A DNA stretch of 9,197 nt from Minisyncoccota bacterium (GCA_938010795.1 CALLVB010000029.1:1-9197), one strand, 5' to 3'. Positions 1-6,515 are shown, counted from the stretch's first letter. The notes: generated from the letters alone by a model not told the origin. A program made the numbers and translations.

Positions 1-290
1 AACGAACACGGATAAATATCGTTTGGTCGTAGTACTGCATATGCTGCTCTAAATGCTGACCATTCTGAGATCGCTTTTGTTGGAACAAAATAGTCTGTAT
101 TTGCTGATTCGTTTTTAACATTCCAACACTCTGCATGACCATCAATAACTGTTGGATTTAGTGTTTGTGCATCAATACGGAAACCCGTACTTACGGTCCC
201 TAGTGCATACACACTAAACGGCAATAAACTCAAAATAATGAGTGTCCATGCTATCTTCTTAGATATTTTTTTCTGTAACGATGATTTCAT
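1..290 (-). CDS. Exported protein, N-terminal part (runs off the window)
   Basis: The ATG is at 290-288 and the frame stays open for 96 codons to the window edge, so the C-terminus is missing. The N-terminus is a typical Sec signal peptide: lysines in the first 12 residues, a hydrophobic stretch at about 13-28 and a likely cleavage after SVYA (residue 29). The mature part contains CWNVKNESANTDYFVPTKA (residues 55-73) followed by EWSAFRAAY. I recall similar CWNV...DYFVPTKT...EW..F segments in exported proteins of Parcubacteria, but I cannot name a family. Cysteines at 55 and 95 could form a disulfide outside the cell. No Shine-Dalgarno precedes the start; an extended -10 element sits about 40 bases upstream. 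It lies downstream of two other envelope genes on the same strand but is separated from them by a hairpin terminator. Function unknown; export is well supported. Confidence 0.72.
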   Translation of the reverse strand, partial: MKSSLQKKISKKIAWTLIILSLLPFSVYALGTVSTGFRIDAQTLNPTVIDGHAECWNVKNESANTDYFVPTKAISEWSAFRAAYAVLRPNDIYPCS

Positions 291-327
291 ATGTCAAAAT
301 TTAGTTATAAATTAGTCCTTACTCTCA

Positions 328-336
328 AGTATACCA
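328..336 (-). promoter_or_regulatory. Extended -10 promoter for the exported protein gene
   Basis: On the minus strand the sequence reads TGGTATACT, an extended -10 (TG-N-TATACT). The start of transcription would be near 321, leaving about 30 untranslated bases before the ATG at 290. No convincing -35 is seen, as expected for extended -10 promoters; its position would fall inside the preceding terminator hairpin. Confidence 0.45.
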
Positions 337-338
337 GC

Positions 339-360
339 AAAAAAACTGACGTTTGTCAGC
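339..360 (-). terminator. Intrinsic terminator after the 120-residue protein gene
   Basis: On the minus strand CTGAC-AAAC-GTCAG (359 down to 346, extendable by a G-U pair) is followed at once by seven T. The stem is short, so read-through into the next exported gene is possible. It lies about 40 bases after the TAG stop at 400-402. Confidence 0.5.
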
Positions 361-399
361 ATTTTGTGAATATCTTATACTGCCTCTAACTGAATAACA

Positions 400-762
400 C
401 TAATTTGAATTGAGTTCCTGCAATAACCTTAGTTGAGCTTCAGTGTTATTTTCTCCCTGCAGTTCACTAAATATATCTACATCAACTTGAGTATCAGTAT
501 TTTGTAATTCATTAAGTCGTTCAACTTCCTCTCGTATTTCTTCTGGAGTATCTATAGGATTTTCTGGAGCCAATTCTTCTAGCAACTCAACCTGTTCTTC
601 CCTGTTTATAACCTCATTCTCCTCATCAACAATAGTAGTATTCTCTTGTACAGATACAACTTCATCAAAAATCTGCACAATACTTTGACCAAAGAAATAA
701 TAAAGTACTGCAAATACAACAAGAAAACAAAATAGTACTACTGCTGTGTAAAATTTTTTCAT
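400..762 (-). CDS. Small membrane-anchored acidic protein
   Basis: This 120-residue protein has a short positive start (MKK), one hydrophobic segment at about residues 5-25, and then an outward-facing domain very rich in Glu, Asp, Asn and Gln. The segment around residues 45-118 (EENEVINREEQVELLEEL, EEIREEVERLNELQ and similar) looks helical with heptad-like leucines, so a coiled coil is likely. There is no signal-peptidase site, so it is probably an N-terminally anchored single-pass protein. It starts 14 bases after the stop codon of the large fibre protein on the same strand and has neither Shine-Dalgarno nor obvious promoter, so co-transcription and perhaps coupled translation are likely. 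I do not recognise a family. Its position suggests a partner of the fibre protein (anchor, spacer or assembly factor), but that is inference only. Confidence 0.7.
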   Translation of the reverse strand: MKKFYTAVVLFCFLVVFAVLYYFFGQSIVQIFDEVVSVQENTTIVDEENEVINREEQVELLEELAPENPIDTPEEIREEVERLNELQNTDTQVDVDIFSELQGENNTEAQLRLLQELNSN

Positions 763-776
763 AAATAAATTAGGAT

Positions 777-3700
777 TTATTGTGTATCTTGACCTGCTTG
801 TAACTCACGTATATCTGCTTGTAATTGATCAATATGTGCTTGTTGTTGCTTGGTCACCTCTAATAATGGCACAACGAGTTGCGCGTAATCAACTGCTTTA
901 TACCCATCTTCTCCTGTAATAACTAGTTCGGGGAATACTTCTTCAACTTCTTGTGCGATCACACCAAAATCATCAGCTCCCGTATCTTTCCATGTGTATT
1001 GGTACGTACCAAGCCCTAACACATTTTGTGAACGGTCTGTAAATGATAGAAAGTCAGTTTTGAGTCGCTCATCTGACGAATAAACGAATGCGTCAGCAGT
1101 TACATCTCCATCAACGTCAAGTTCTGTTGCGGCTGAAGTTTTCCCAATAGCAATGTTATCACCATTGATATATGTAGTGGCCCCGCCATCAGTCCATAAT
1201 GATCCACCTCCTCCTCCACCTGAGTTGTTGTCAGTCCCTGGAGCCCATGATGAGCCATTCCATTTTAATACTTGTCCTGAAGATGGTGCTGTGGTCGCGA
1301 CAGATCGTCCTTGCAATTGGTTCGCATTCCAGAGTGCTGTGGTTGTTTGTGCATTGAGCGTCACGGCCCCTGAAGTCCCGCCGCCAGTAATACCCGTTCC
1401 CGCTGTTACTGCGGTAATGTCTCCACCTCCACCTCCGCCGCCAGCTGCTGCAATCTCTGCATCAACGTATGTTTTATTTGTTAAATGAGCTCCTGCTGTT
1501 GGTGCTGTTGATGCGGTAATGTTGCTACTAAATGTTGCTGAACCAACAACGTGCAGCTTGCTCGAAGGGTTTGTGGTTCCAATACCTACGTCTCCACCAG
1601 ACTCAATTGTCATTCGTGGTGTTCCAGAAAGTGTTGAAAATACGAGATCACCAGTGTTAGTCTGTAAATTTATGTCTCCGGAACCTTGTTTGCTAATTGC
1701 TGAATTGACTGTTCCTAAATAAATGTTTCCTACAACATGTAGTGGAGCAAGTGGGTTACTAGTACCAATACCTACTTCTCCAGCTGTGTAGTAAATATCA
1801 GACCCCGTTCCGTTTGACCATAGCGAGCTACCTCCTCCAACTCCTGCTGCTGTAAAACAATTCGCTCCATTTGAATCACAATAATTGTCAGCTCCGATCT
1901 GTCCGTTAACATCAAGTTCTAGCCCGCCATCAAGCGTTGAATCTCCAATACCAATACCTCCACCTGATACGTATAGCGTATTTGCGTCTTCTAATCGCAG
2001 ATCTAATCGTGTTCCTCCATTACCAAATCCAAAGTATCCTCCTCTGTTCCCTGAGCTGTCTAGTGCTTCAAAGTATCCATACTCTGCGGCAGATACTGAT
2101 TTAGCGGTATGTATATTTCCAGCTCCATTAATCATCGAATCTCCGTCGACAATAACTCCTCCGTTGAATGTTCCTACACCACTTGTGGTAATTGCCGAAG
2201 CACCTGTAATTGCAAAACCTCCCATAGCTAATGCTTGAGTTGCTGTGTGGTTACCGAGGTTGTCTGCTCCCCCACTCCCAACTGATGCTGCGGTGAAACA
2301 GTTACCTCCTGCACTATCACAATAATTATCAGCACCTACCGCCCCTGTAACATCTAAAACCAATGCGCCCGAAGCTGCGGTAGACCCAATTGCTACATCA
2401 CCACCATTAAAATATGTCAATCCTCCTCCGTTCATTTGTAACGTGTGCGCCCCACCACCAGCCTGATACATTCTCAATTGTGCATTTCCCGCAGAGATAA
2501 AGAAGTTGTGCTTAAGAGCTCCATCATGATAAGTCAAAATAGAGTTTTCTGCTGATCCACCAACTGTCTGAACTCTCAATCCTTCTTCGCCAGAAATTGA
2601 GGTTCTTACATCAAGAGCAGCAGCTGGCGTATGTGTACCGAAACCAACATTACCGTTATTTGCAAATCGAGCACGTAAGGCACCTGCAGTTGCTATACGA
2701 ACCTCATCAGATCCAGTCCCATAAATACCCGTATTAGTATCCGAGTCAAAAGAATAGGTAGGGGTAGATGGTCCTCCGTTTGCACCAAATATTCTTCCCC
2801 CACTCACAATATCGCCTGCAGTTTCAAGTGAATGTGCAGTACTGTTGAGCCCAATAGCCACACCTCCAGATGCTCGATATACATCAGTTCCATTTTCTGA
2901 CCATAATCCCCCTCCTAAGTTAGCTGCGGGTGTACAGTTGAGACCATCTGAGTCACAATATTCTGTCGCCCCAACTTGACCCTCAACATCAAATTTTAAT
3001 GTTCCATCAGGAGTCGTGTCACCCACTCCAATATCTCCAGTATCACTTATATACAAAAGAGAGCCTGCTATTCCATCAGTTTTATGTATTGAAAAGTCGT
3101 TACCATTTACAAGACCAGCGACAAGTTTAATAGGATTCACTGCTACTGCTGAAGACAATTGTAAAATAGCTGCTCCATTTGTAGTTTGAATGATAGCCTC
3201 AGGGTTATATCCAGCCGCCCCATCAACCACAACTAATTTTGCACCTGTTGGTGCTGCCGTACCAATACCTACATTTCCGGTTGTACGATACACGTTACTT
3301 CCCGCCTCTGTCCAGAATCCAATACTTCCTGGTGCTGTTGAAGTTGACGATACAATGTTTTCAATATCGATACAGTTAAGTCCTGCCTCATCACAATACA
3401 GCTGAGCACCAATATTACCCTCTACATCAACCAATAACCCTGCTGTTGCTGAGGTAGCGCCAACAACAAAGGCACCCGAAGGATTGAACCGAGCTCGTTC
3501 TGTATCTGCTGTATAAAATGCAAGAGATCCAGCCGCTTCTCGGTTCCTAAGAACTAAATTATTACCTCCTTGGTATAACCAACTACCGTCTGCCGAACCA
3601 GTACCTGTGGATGTATTTGCCAGCCGGATAATAGCCAATGTGTCATCAGCTTTAATATCAAGCTCATATGCTGGTGCCCCACCACCAATCGCAAGTGAAC

Positions 3701-3941
3701 CTCCAAGAATACTGCTTCCATTAACAATCAGTGACCCTACCGAAAGCCCTCCCGACTTTACCTGTCCTGTAGATGAATCATTGATCGGCGGGTTCGTGTT
3801 TCCTAGTGGTGCCGCTTGGGTTGGAGGATTCCATGCAGCCTGAATAGTAGCAGCTCCTGCACATGCAACAAATGCAATCACTGCAATGGCCACAATAGGC
3901 TTAATGGTTCTATTGAGTAGGTTATTTTTGAGGGTATTCAT
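777..3941 (-). CDS. Giant exported fibre-like protein with C-terminal S74 self-cleaving chaperone domain
   Basis: I take the ATG at 3941-3939 as start (1054 residues); an in-frame TTG at 3956 would add five residues but gives no better signal. Residues 1-35 form a signal peptide ending ATIQA before AWNPPTQAAP. The body is a string of about eleven modules of the type G-x-VGIGT-xx-P-xxx-L-x-V-x-G, as in trimeric beta-helical phage tail fibres. Four modules carry YCD-xx-G-x-NC (Cys pairs 183/190, 329/336, 541/548, 688/695). A segment DITAVTAGTGITGGGTSG follows a seven-glycine tract (834-840); a second glycine tract lies at 908-913. The C-terminus (about 955-1048) is a Peptidase_S74 / endosialidase chaperone domain: SDERLK with Ser956 and Lys961 as the expected catalytic pair, then FGVIAQEVEEVFPELV, and a final coiled coil. 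In that family the domain drives trimerisation and cuts itself off before the Ser of SDERxK. The likely role is a surface fibre or adhesin; a tail fibre from a phage is less likely because of the signal peptide and the lack of phage genes nearby. Confidence 0.88.
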   Translation of the reverse strand: MNTLKNNLLNRTIKPIVAIAVIAFVACAGAATIQAAWNPPTQAAPLGNTNPPINDSSTGQVKSGGLSVGSLIVNGSSILGGSLAIGGGAPAYELDIKADDTLAIIRLANTSTGTGSADGSWLYQGGNNLVLRNREAAGSLAFYTADTERARFNPSGAFVVGATSATAGLLVDVEGNIGAQLYCDEAGLNCIDIENIVSSTSTAPGSIGFWTEAGSNVYRTTGNVGIGTAAPTGAKLVVVDGAAGYNPEAIIQTTNGAAILQLSSAVAVNPIKLVAGLVNGNDFSIHKTDGIAGSLLYISDTGDIGVGDTTPDGTLKFDVEGQVGATEYCDSDGLNCTPAANLGGGLWSENGTDVYRASGGVAIGLNSTAHSLETAGDIVSGGRIFGANGGPSTPTYSFDSDTNTGIYGTGSDEVRIATAGALRARFANNGNVGFGTHTPAAALDVRTSISGEEGLRVQTVGGSAENSILTYHDGALKHNFFISAGNAQLRMYQAGGGAHTLQMNGGGLTYFNGGDVAIGSTAASGALVLDVTGAVGADNYCDSAGGNCFTAASVGSGGADNLGNHTATQALAMGGFAITGASAITTSGVGTFNGGVIVDGDSMINGAGNIHTAKSVSAAEYGYFEALDSSGNRGGYFGFGNGGTRLDLRLEDANTLYVSGGGIGIGDSTLDGGLELDVNGQIGADNYCDSNGANCFTAAGVGGGSSLWSNGTGSDIYYTAGEVGIGTSNPLAPLHVVGNIYLGTVNSAISKQGSGDINLQTNTGDLVFSTLSGTPRMTIESGGDVGIGTTNPSSKLHVVGSATFSSNITASTAPTAGAHLTNKTYVDAEIAAAGGGGGGGDITAVTAGTGITGGGTSGAVTLNAQTTTALWNANQLQGRSVATTAPSSGQVLKWNGSSWAPGTDNNSGGGGGGSLWTDGGATTYINGDNIAIGKTSAATELDVDGDVTADAFVYSSDERLKTDFLSFTDRSQNVLGLGTYQYTWKDTGADDFGVIAQEVEEVFPELVITGEDGYKAVDYAQLVVPLLEVTKQQQAHIDQLQADIRELQAGQDTQ

Positions 3942-3973
3942 AAAATATATAGGCAAAGGCTAACAAAGATCAG

Positions 3974-3995
3974 CAGTAGACCATGAGGTAGACTG
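3974..3995. repeat. Imperfect 22-bp inverted repeat in the fibre gene leader
   Basis: CAGT...ACTG and ACC...GGT arms (two mismatched positions between them) surround a four-base centre; the same stretch also reads as a direct repeat GTAGAC-CATGAG-GTAGAC. It falls in the predicted untranslated leader of the fibre gene, 33-54 bases before its ATG. It could be a regulator site or an RNA hairpin; the evidence is only its symmetry. Confidence 0.3.
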
Positions 3996-4015
3996 CCGGT
4001 TTATAATATAGATTT

Positions 4016-4044
4016 ATAATACGATTTTTAACCACCCTTTGCAA
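4016..4044 (-). promoter_or_regulatory. Sigma-70-type promoter for the fibre operon
   Basis: On the minus strand TTGCAA (4044-4039) is followed after 17 bases by TATTAT (4021-4016), matching the consensus at 4 of 6 and 5 of 6 positions. Transcription would start near 4009 and leave a leader of about 68 bases before the ATG at 3941. A second AT-rich -10-like stretch (TATATTATAA) lies just downstream. Confidence 0.6.
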
Positions 4045-4055
4045 TAAAAAGGGTG
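4033..4055. promoter_or_regulatory. Perfect inverted repeat covering the -35 of the fibre promoter
   Basis: CACCCTTT (4033-4040) and AAAGGGTG (4048-4055) are perfect 8-base inverted arms separated by GCAATAA. No T-run follows on either strand, so it is not a normal terminator. It sits over the -35 hexamer of the minus-strand promoter and about 25 bases upstream of the nusA -35, which is where a repressor or activator dimer would act on the divergent promoters. The operator role is inference. Confidence 0.4.
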
Positions 4056-4080
4056 AGTAACTAACCGATAAATCCTTTGA

Positions 4081-4108
4081 TTGTTATTTATATACAATTT
4101 GCTACTAT
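4081..4108 (+). promoter_or_regulatory. nusA promoter
   Basis: TTGTTA (4081-4086), a 16-base spacer, then TACTAT (4103-4108) preceded by TGC, which makes an extended -10. The predicted start of transcription is near 4115, giving a leader of about 85 bases before the nusA ATG. Confidence 0.55.
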
Positions 4109-4120
4109 AGTGAGATAGAT

Positions 4121-4150
4121 ACGTTCACCTTTGGTGGGCGTTTCTCTTTA
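4121..4150 (+). promoter_or_regulatory. Terminator-like hairpin at the 5' end of the nusA leader
   Basis: ACGTTCACC (4121-4129), loop TTT, GGTGGGCGT (4133-4141) pair over nine positions (two G-U), followed by the T-rich TTCTCTTTA. The gene to the left points the other way, so this hairpin has no upstream plus-strand gene to terminate; it lies just after the predicted nusA transcription start. An attenuator or a 5' stabilising hairpin are the plausible readings. Confidence 0.5.
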
Positions 4151-4157
4151 TCAAAAC

Positions 4158-4175
4158 GAGTCGTGATCACGACTC
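4158..4175. repeat. Perfect 18-bp palindrome in the nusA leader
   Basis: GAGTCGTGATCACGACTC is a perfect two-fold palindrome, 23 bases before the nusA ATG. As DNA it could bind a dimeric regulator; as RNA it would form a second hairpin after the terminator-like one. The sequence does not decide between them. Confidence 0.55.
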
Positions 4176-4198
4176 TTCATAACAATATAAATATAGAC

Positions 4199-5650
4199 AT
4201 GTTCGACTTAAAGCAAATACATCTAGTTCTCGCTCAACTAGAAGAAGAAAAAGGGGTGAAAAAAGAGCAAATCATTGAAGCAATTGAGTCTGCGTTAGCT
4301 TCAGCGTACAAAAAAGAGTTTGGAAAGAAAGGGCAATTAGTTACCTGTTCTTTTAATTTTGAAACTGGAGAAACTGATTTTAAACAAGTAAAAATGGTAA
4401 TGGACCCTGAAAAGGTTCTTATGATTGAGGAAGAGGAGCCAATGCCTGACCAAGATCATATCGCAGAAGAAGAAAGAAAAGTCCGGTTCAATGCTGAACA
4501 ACATATGTTTGTTGAACAGGCGCGACTTATTAAGTCTGATGCAGCAATTGGTGATGAGCTTATTTTCCCTCTTGAAAATAAAACTGATTTTGGACGAATT
4601 GCAGCAATGACCGCCAAACAAGTAATTATCCAAAAAATTAGAGAGGCTGAAAAAGGATTCTTGTCTGAGAAATTTGGAGATAAACAAGGAGAAATCGTAC
4701 AAGGAACAGTCCAGAGGGTTGAAAGAGGAAACATCTTTGTTGATCTTGGTAAAGCAGAAGGTTCAATTCCATTTGCAGAACAAATTAAGTCAGAACGATA
4801 CAAAACTGGAGACAGGATCTCGGGATACCTATTTAACGTTGATGATACCGGCCGTGGAGTATTCCTGCGAGTTTCTCGTACTCATCCACAATTCTTACAA
4901 AAGTTATTTGAACGAGAAGTGCCAGAATTACTAGAAGGAACAATTGAAATCAAAGGAATTGCAAGAGAACCAGGATTCCGTTCAAAAGTAGCAGTATTCT
5001 CTACTGATGAAGAAGTCGATCCAATTGGAGCACTTGTTGGACAAAATGGTTCTCGGGTGCAGACGGTCACTTCAGAATTATCTGGAGAACGAATCGATAT
5101 TATTGAGTGGTCAGAAGATATGGATGACTTTATCAGACAAGCACTTTCTCCTGCTGAAATTCTTAATGTCGAGATCACTGAAGTTGGTGAGGACAAAATT
5201 TGTAAAGTACAAGTAGCAGAAGACCAATTCTCACTTGCTATTGGACGAGGTGGACAAAATGTACGACTTGCAGCAAGACTTACTGGATTCAAGATTGATA
5301 TTGAACAATTAGATGCAGAAGGAAATGTGATCGATCAAGAAGCACGACGAGCTGAACGTGAAGCAGAACGAGTTGCTGCAGAAGCACAAGAGGCTGACAC
5401 ACAAGCAAGTGCAGAAACTGAAGCTGAAATGCCTACAGAAGATACGGTAGATACCGAAGCTGAAATTACAGAAACGTTGGTTACTGAAGCAGCACCTGAA
5501 GCGTCTGAAGAAGGGGTGGAATTAACAACAGAAGAGACCATAGAAACAACCGAGGCACCGAAAGAAGAAACTGCTGAAGATGCACTAGAAGACATCGAAG
5601 AGGCAACTGAAATCGCGCAAGAACAAGATTCAGAAGAAAAAGAGGCGTAA
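4199..5650 (+). CDS. nusA: Transcription termination/antitermination factor NusA
   Basis: NusA binds RNA polymerase and nascent RNA and controls pausing, intrinsic termination and antitermination. From the ATG at 4199 (MFDLKQIHLVLAQLEEEKG) the protein has 483 residues. An upstream in-frame GTG at 4163 lies inside a palindrome and is rejected. Domains in order: polymerase-binding N-terminal domain (1-160), with an acidic stretch at about 75-105 that makes it longer than usual; S1 domain (163-227, ending in the hallmark LRVSRTHPQFLQKLFEREVPE); KH1 with GALVGQNGSRVQTV (277-290); KH2 with SLAIGRGGQNVRLAARLTG (345-363). Residues 373-483 are a low-complexity tail of Glu, Ala and Thr without the acidic repeat domains of E. 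coli NusA. There is no Shine-Dalgarno. The usual partners rimP and infB are absent on both sides; the gene is a single unit with its own promoter, leader hairpins and terminator. Identification is secure. Confidence 0.97.
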   Translation: MFDLKQIHLVLAQLEEEKGVKKEQIIEAIESALASAYKKEFGKKGQLVTCSFNFETGETDFKQVKMVMDPEKVLMIEEEEPMPDQDHIAEEERKVRFNAEQHMFVEQARLIKSDAAIGDELIFPLENKTDFGRIAAMTAKQVIIQKIREAEKGFLSEKFGDKQGEIVQGTVQRVERGNIFVDLGKAEGSIPFAEQIKSERYKTGDRISGYLFNVDDTGRGVFLRVSRTHPQFLQKLFEREVPELLEGTIEIKGIAREPGFRSKVAVFSTDEEVDPIGALVGQNGSRVQTVTSELSGERIDIIEWSEDMDDFIRQALSPAEILNVEITEVGEDKICKVQVAEDQFSLAIGRGGQNVRLAARLTGFKIDIEQLDAEGNVIDQEARRAEREAERVAAEAQEADTQASAETEAEMPTEDTVDTEAEITETLVTEAAPEASEEGVELTTEETIETTEAPKEETAEDALEDIEEATEIAQEQDSEEKEA

Positions 5651-5664
5651 TACTATTTACGAAC

Positions 5665-5704
5665 AACAAAAGAGCGGAGCGTACGCCCCGCTCTTTTGTT
5701 TTCC
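5665..5704 (+). terminator. Strong intrinsic terminator of nusA
   Basis: AACAAAAGAGCGG (5665-5677) and CCGCTCTTTTGTT (5688-5700) form a perfect 13-bp stem around a ten-base loop that itself contains the palindrome GCGTACGC. The right arm ends in T-rich sequence. The A-rich left arm means it could also work on the minus strand. Confidence 0.9.
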
Positions 5705-5718
5705 CCATACAATTATCT

Positions 5719-5746
5719 TTGACAACTGTCTGTATGTTTGTAAAAT
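5719..5746 (+). promoter_or_regulatory. Promoter of the 184-residue secreted protein gene
   Basis: TTGACA (5719-5724), 16-base spacer, TAAAAT (5741-5746): a full consensus -35 and 5 of 6 at -10. Transcription would start near 5753. The leader of about 62 bases contains a CU-rich TCCTCC (5764-5769) and a hairpin CCTGC-ATGT-GCAGG (5787-5800) directly before the start-codon region. Confidence 0.65.
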
Positions 5747-5814
5747 AATTAACGACCTGGGAATCCTCCTTGAGTCTGTTTTAAATCCTGCATGTGCAGG
5801 TAGAAAGAAATCTA

Positions 5815-6369
5815 ATGAAACGGACTTTATTGTTAGCGGCATCAGCCGCACTCTTAGCGGCACCAAGCCTCGCTATGGCAAGCCCACTTATGTCTGAAGC
5901 TTATGTCTCGCCTTCGCCGACCGTCCATCTTGTGACTCAAGACGTTGGTATTGATATTGCGATTACGGCGTATGATGGGGCCGACGGCCTTTATAGTGGT
6001 GCGGACAGTCAAGAAGCTGTTACAGATGATGACGAAAACGCGGCGATTGAAGCGGTACCTGTGAGCGATGGGCTCACCTATCAGATAGCTACCCTTGAAC
6101 GTTATGATGTTGATCCGGCCAATCTGTTTATGCATGAAATCTCGGACGTCATGTCGGATCGTAGCGCGCCTGACATCTCCGTGCAGATCGTTGCAGAAAA
6201 AGCTCTAAGCGCACACGTAAAAGACGCGAACCAGCTGTCAGACTTCATGGACGAATCCCGTATCGCAACACATATCGCGATGACCGGCATTTCTTATCAA
6301 GTCGCTGACCTGCCTGACGCCTCGGATAACCCGTTTAATGACGCCGCATTCCTGTCCGCGTTTGGATAA
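5815..6369 (+). CDS. Secreted acidic protein of unknown function
   Basis: I choose the ATG at 5815 (184 residues) because it begins a textbook signal peptide, MKRTLLLAASAALLAAPSLAMA, with an AxA cleavage site after residue 22; an in-frame GTG at 5794 would put seven residues in front and lies in a leader hairpin. The mature protein is acidic, has no cysteine and no further membrane segment, so it should be released or periplasm-like. Two similar patches, GLTYQIATL (86-94) and GISYQVADL (158-166), each preceded by a DE...I segment, suggest an internal duplication. Its base composition is richer in GC than nusA (about 50% versus 40% in hand-counted lines) and its codon choice differs, which hints at a different origin. 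It has its own promoter and terminator. I do not recognise the family. Confidence 0.75.
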   Translation: MKRTLLLAASAALLAAPSLAMASPLMSEAYVSPSPTVHLVTQDVGIDIAITAYDGADGLYSGADSQEAVTDDDENAAIEAVPVSDGLTYQIATLERYDVDPANLFMHEISDVMSDRSAPDISVQIVAEKALSAHVKDANQLSDFMDESRIATHIAMTGISYQVADLPDASDNPFNDAAFLSAFG

Positions 6370-6377
6370 TCTTTCAA

Positions 6378-6393
6378 CCTTTGCGCCTTTGCG
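6378..6393. repeat. Short tandem repeat
   Basis: CCTTTGCG occurs twice in tandem immediately after the stop codon of the 184-residue protein gene and just before its terminator. No function is apparent. Confidence 0.4.
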
Positions 6394-6396
6394 TAG

Positions 6397-6426
6397 CAAG
6401 TCTTACTTCGGTGAGACTTGTTTTTT
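6397..6426 (+). terminator. Intrinsic terminator with UUCG tetraloop
   Basis: CAAGTCTTAC (6397-6406), loop TTCG, GTGAGACTTG (6411-6420) form a ten-pair stem (one G-U) closed by the very stable C(UUCG)G tetraloop, followed by TTTTTT. It ends the transcript of the 184-residue protein gene. Confidence 0.92.
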
Positions 6427-6427
6427 A

Positions 6428-6448
6428 TTATGTGGATGTTTCTTGACA
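6428..6448 (+). repeat. Copy 1 of a dispersed promoter-region repeat
   Basis: TTATGTGGATGTT (6428-6440) recurs exactly at 7501-7513, and the similarity continues through CTT and AC (TTCTTGACAGA here, CCTTTACGGA there). This copy contains the -35 of the next promoter. Confidence 0.5.
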
Positions 6449-6470
6449 GAAAAATTCAAATCACTATAAT
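6443..6470 (+). promoter_or_regulatory. Full-consensus promoter of the 158-residue secreted protein gene
   Basis: TTGACA (6443-6448), 16-base spacer, TATAAT (6465-6470). Both hexamers are perfect. Transcription would start near 6477. This is the strongest-looking promoter in the window, so high expression is expected unless it is repressed. Confidence 0.85.
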
Positions 6471-6477
6471 ACTGGCA

Positions 6478-6495
6478 CGTCAGGGGCCCCTGACG
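6478..6495. promoter_or_regulatory. Perfect 18-bp palindrome at the transcription start (operator or 5' hairpin)
   Basis: CGTCAGGGGCCCCTGACG is a perfect palindrome starting about one base after the predicted transcription start. As DNA it is placed like a repressor operator; as RNA it would cap the 5' end with a seven-bp GC-rich hairpin (loop GGCC), which could protect the message. Either is compatible with the sequence. Confidence 0.6.
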
Positions 6496-6509
6496 CAACG
6501 TAATTTTTT

Positions 6510-6515
6510 GGAGGA
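6510..6515 (+). promoter_or_regulatory. Strong Shine-Dalgarno
   Basis: GGAGGA lies four bases before the ATG at 6520 and fixes that start. It is the only strong Shine-Dalgarno before a convincing gene in the window. Confidence 0.85.

Noticed and set aside
1204..1443. Simple CCT/CCA repeats as slippage tracts
   Set aside because: They encode the two glycine tracts with mixed codons (GGA, GGT, GGC), so they are not pure repeats prone to slippage.
1153..3843. Open frames on the plus strand within the fibre gene
   Set aside because: They are proline/serine-rich mirror images of the glycine-rich fibre modules, without start signals or recognisable domains.
3942..3956. TTG start for the fibre protein
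   Set aside because: A rare start codon adding five residues; the ATG at 3941 starts a normal signal peptide.
4163..4198. GTG start giving nusA twelve extra residues
   Set aside because: It lies inside the 18-bp palindrome, has no ribosome site, and the ATG at 4199 begins the conserved NusA N-terminus.
5794..5814. GTG start for the 184-residue protein
   Set aside because: It falls in a leader hairpin and would place extra residues before a complete signal peptide.
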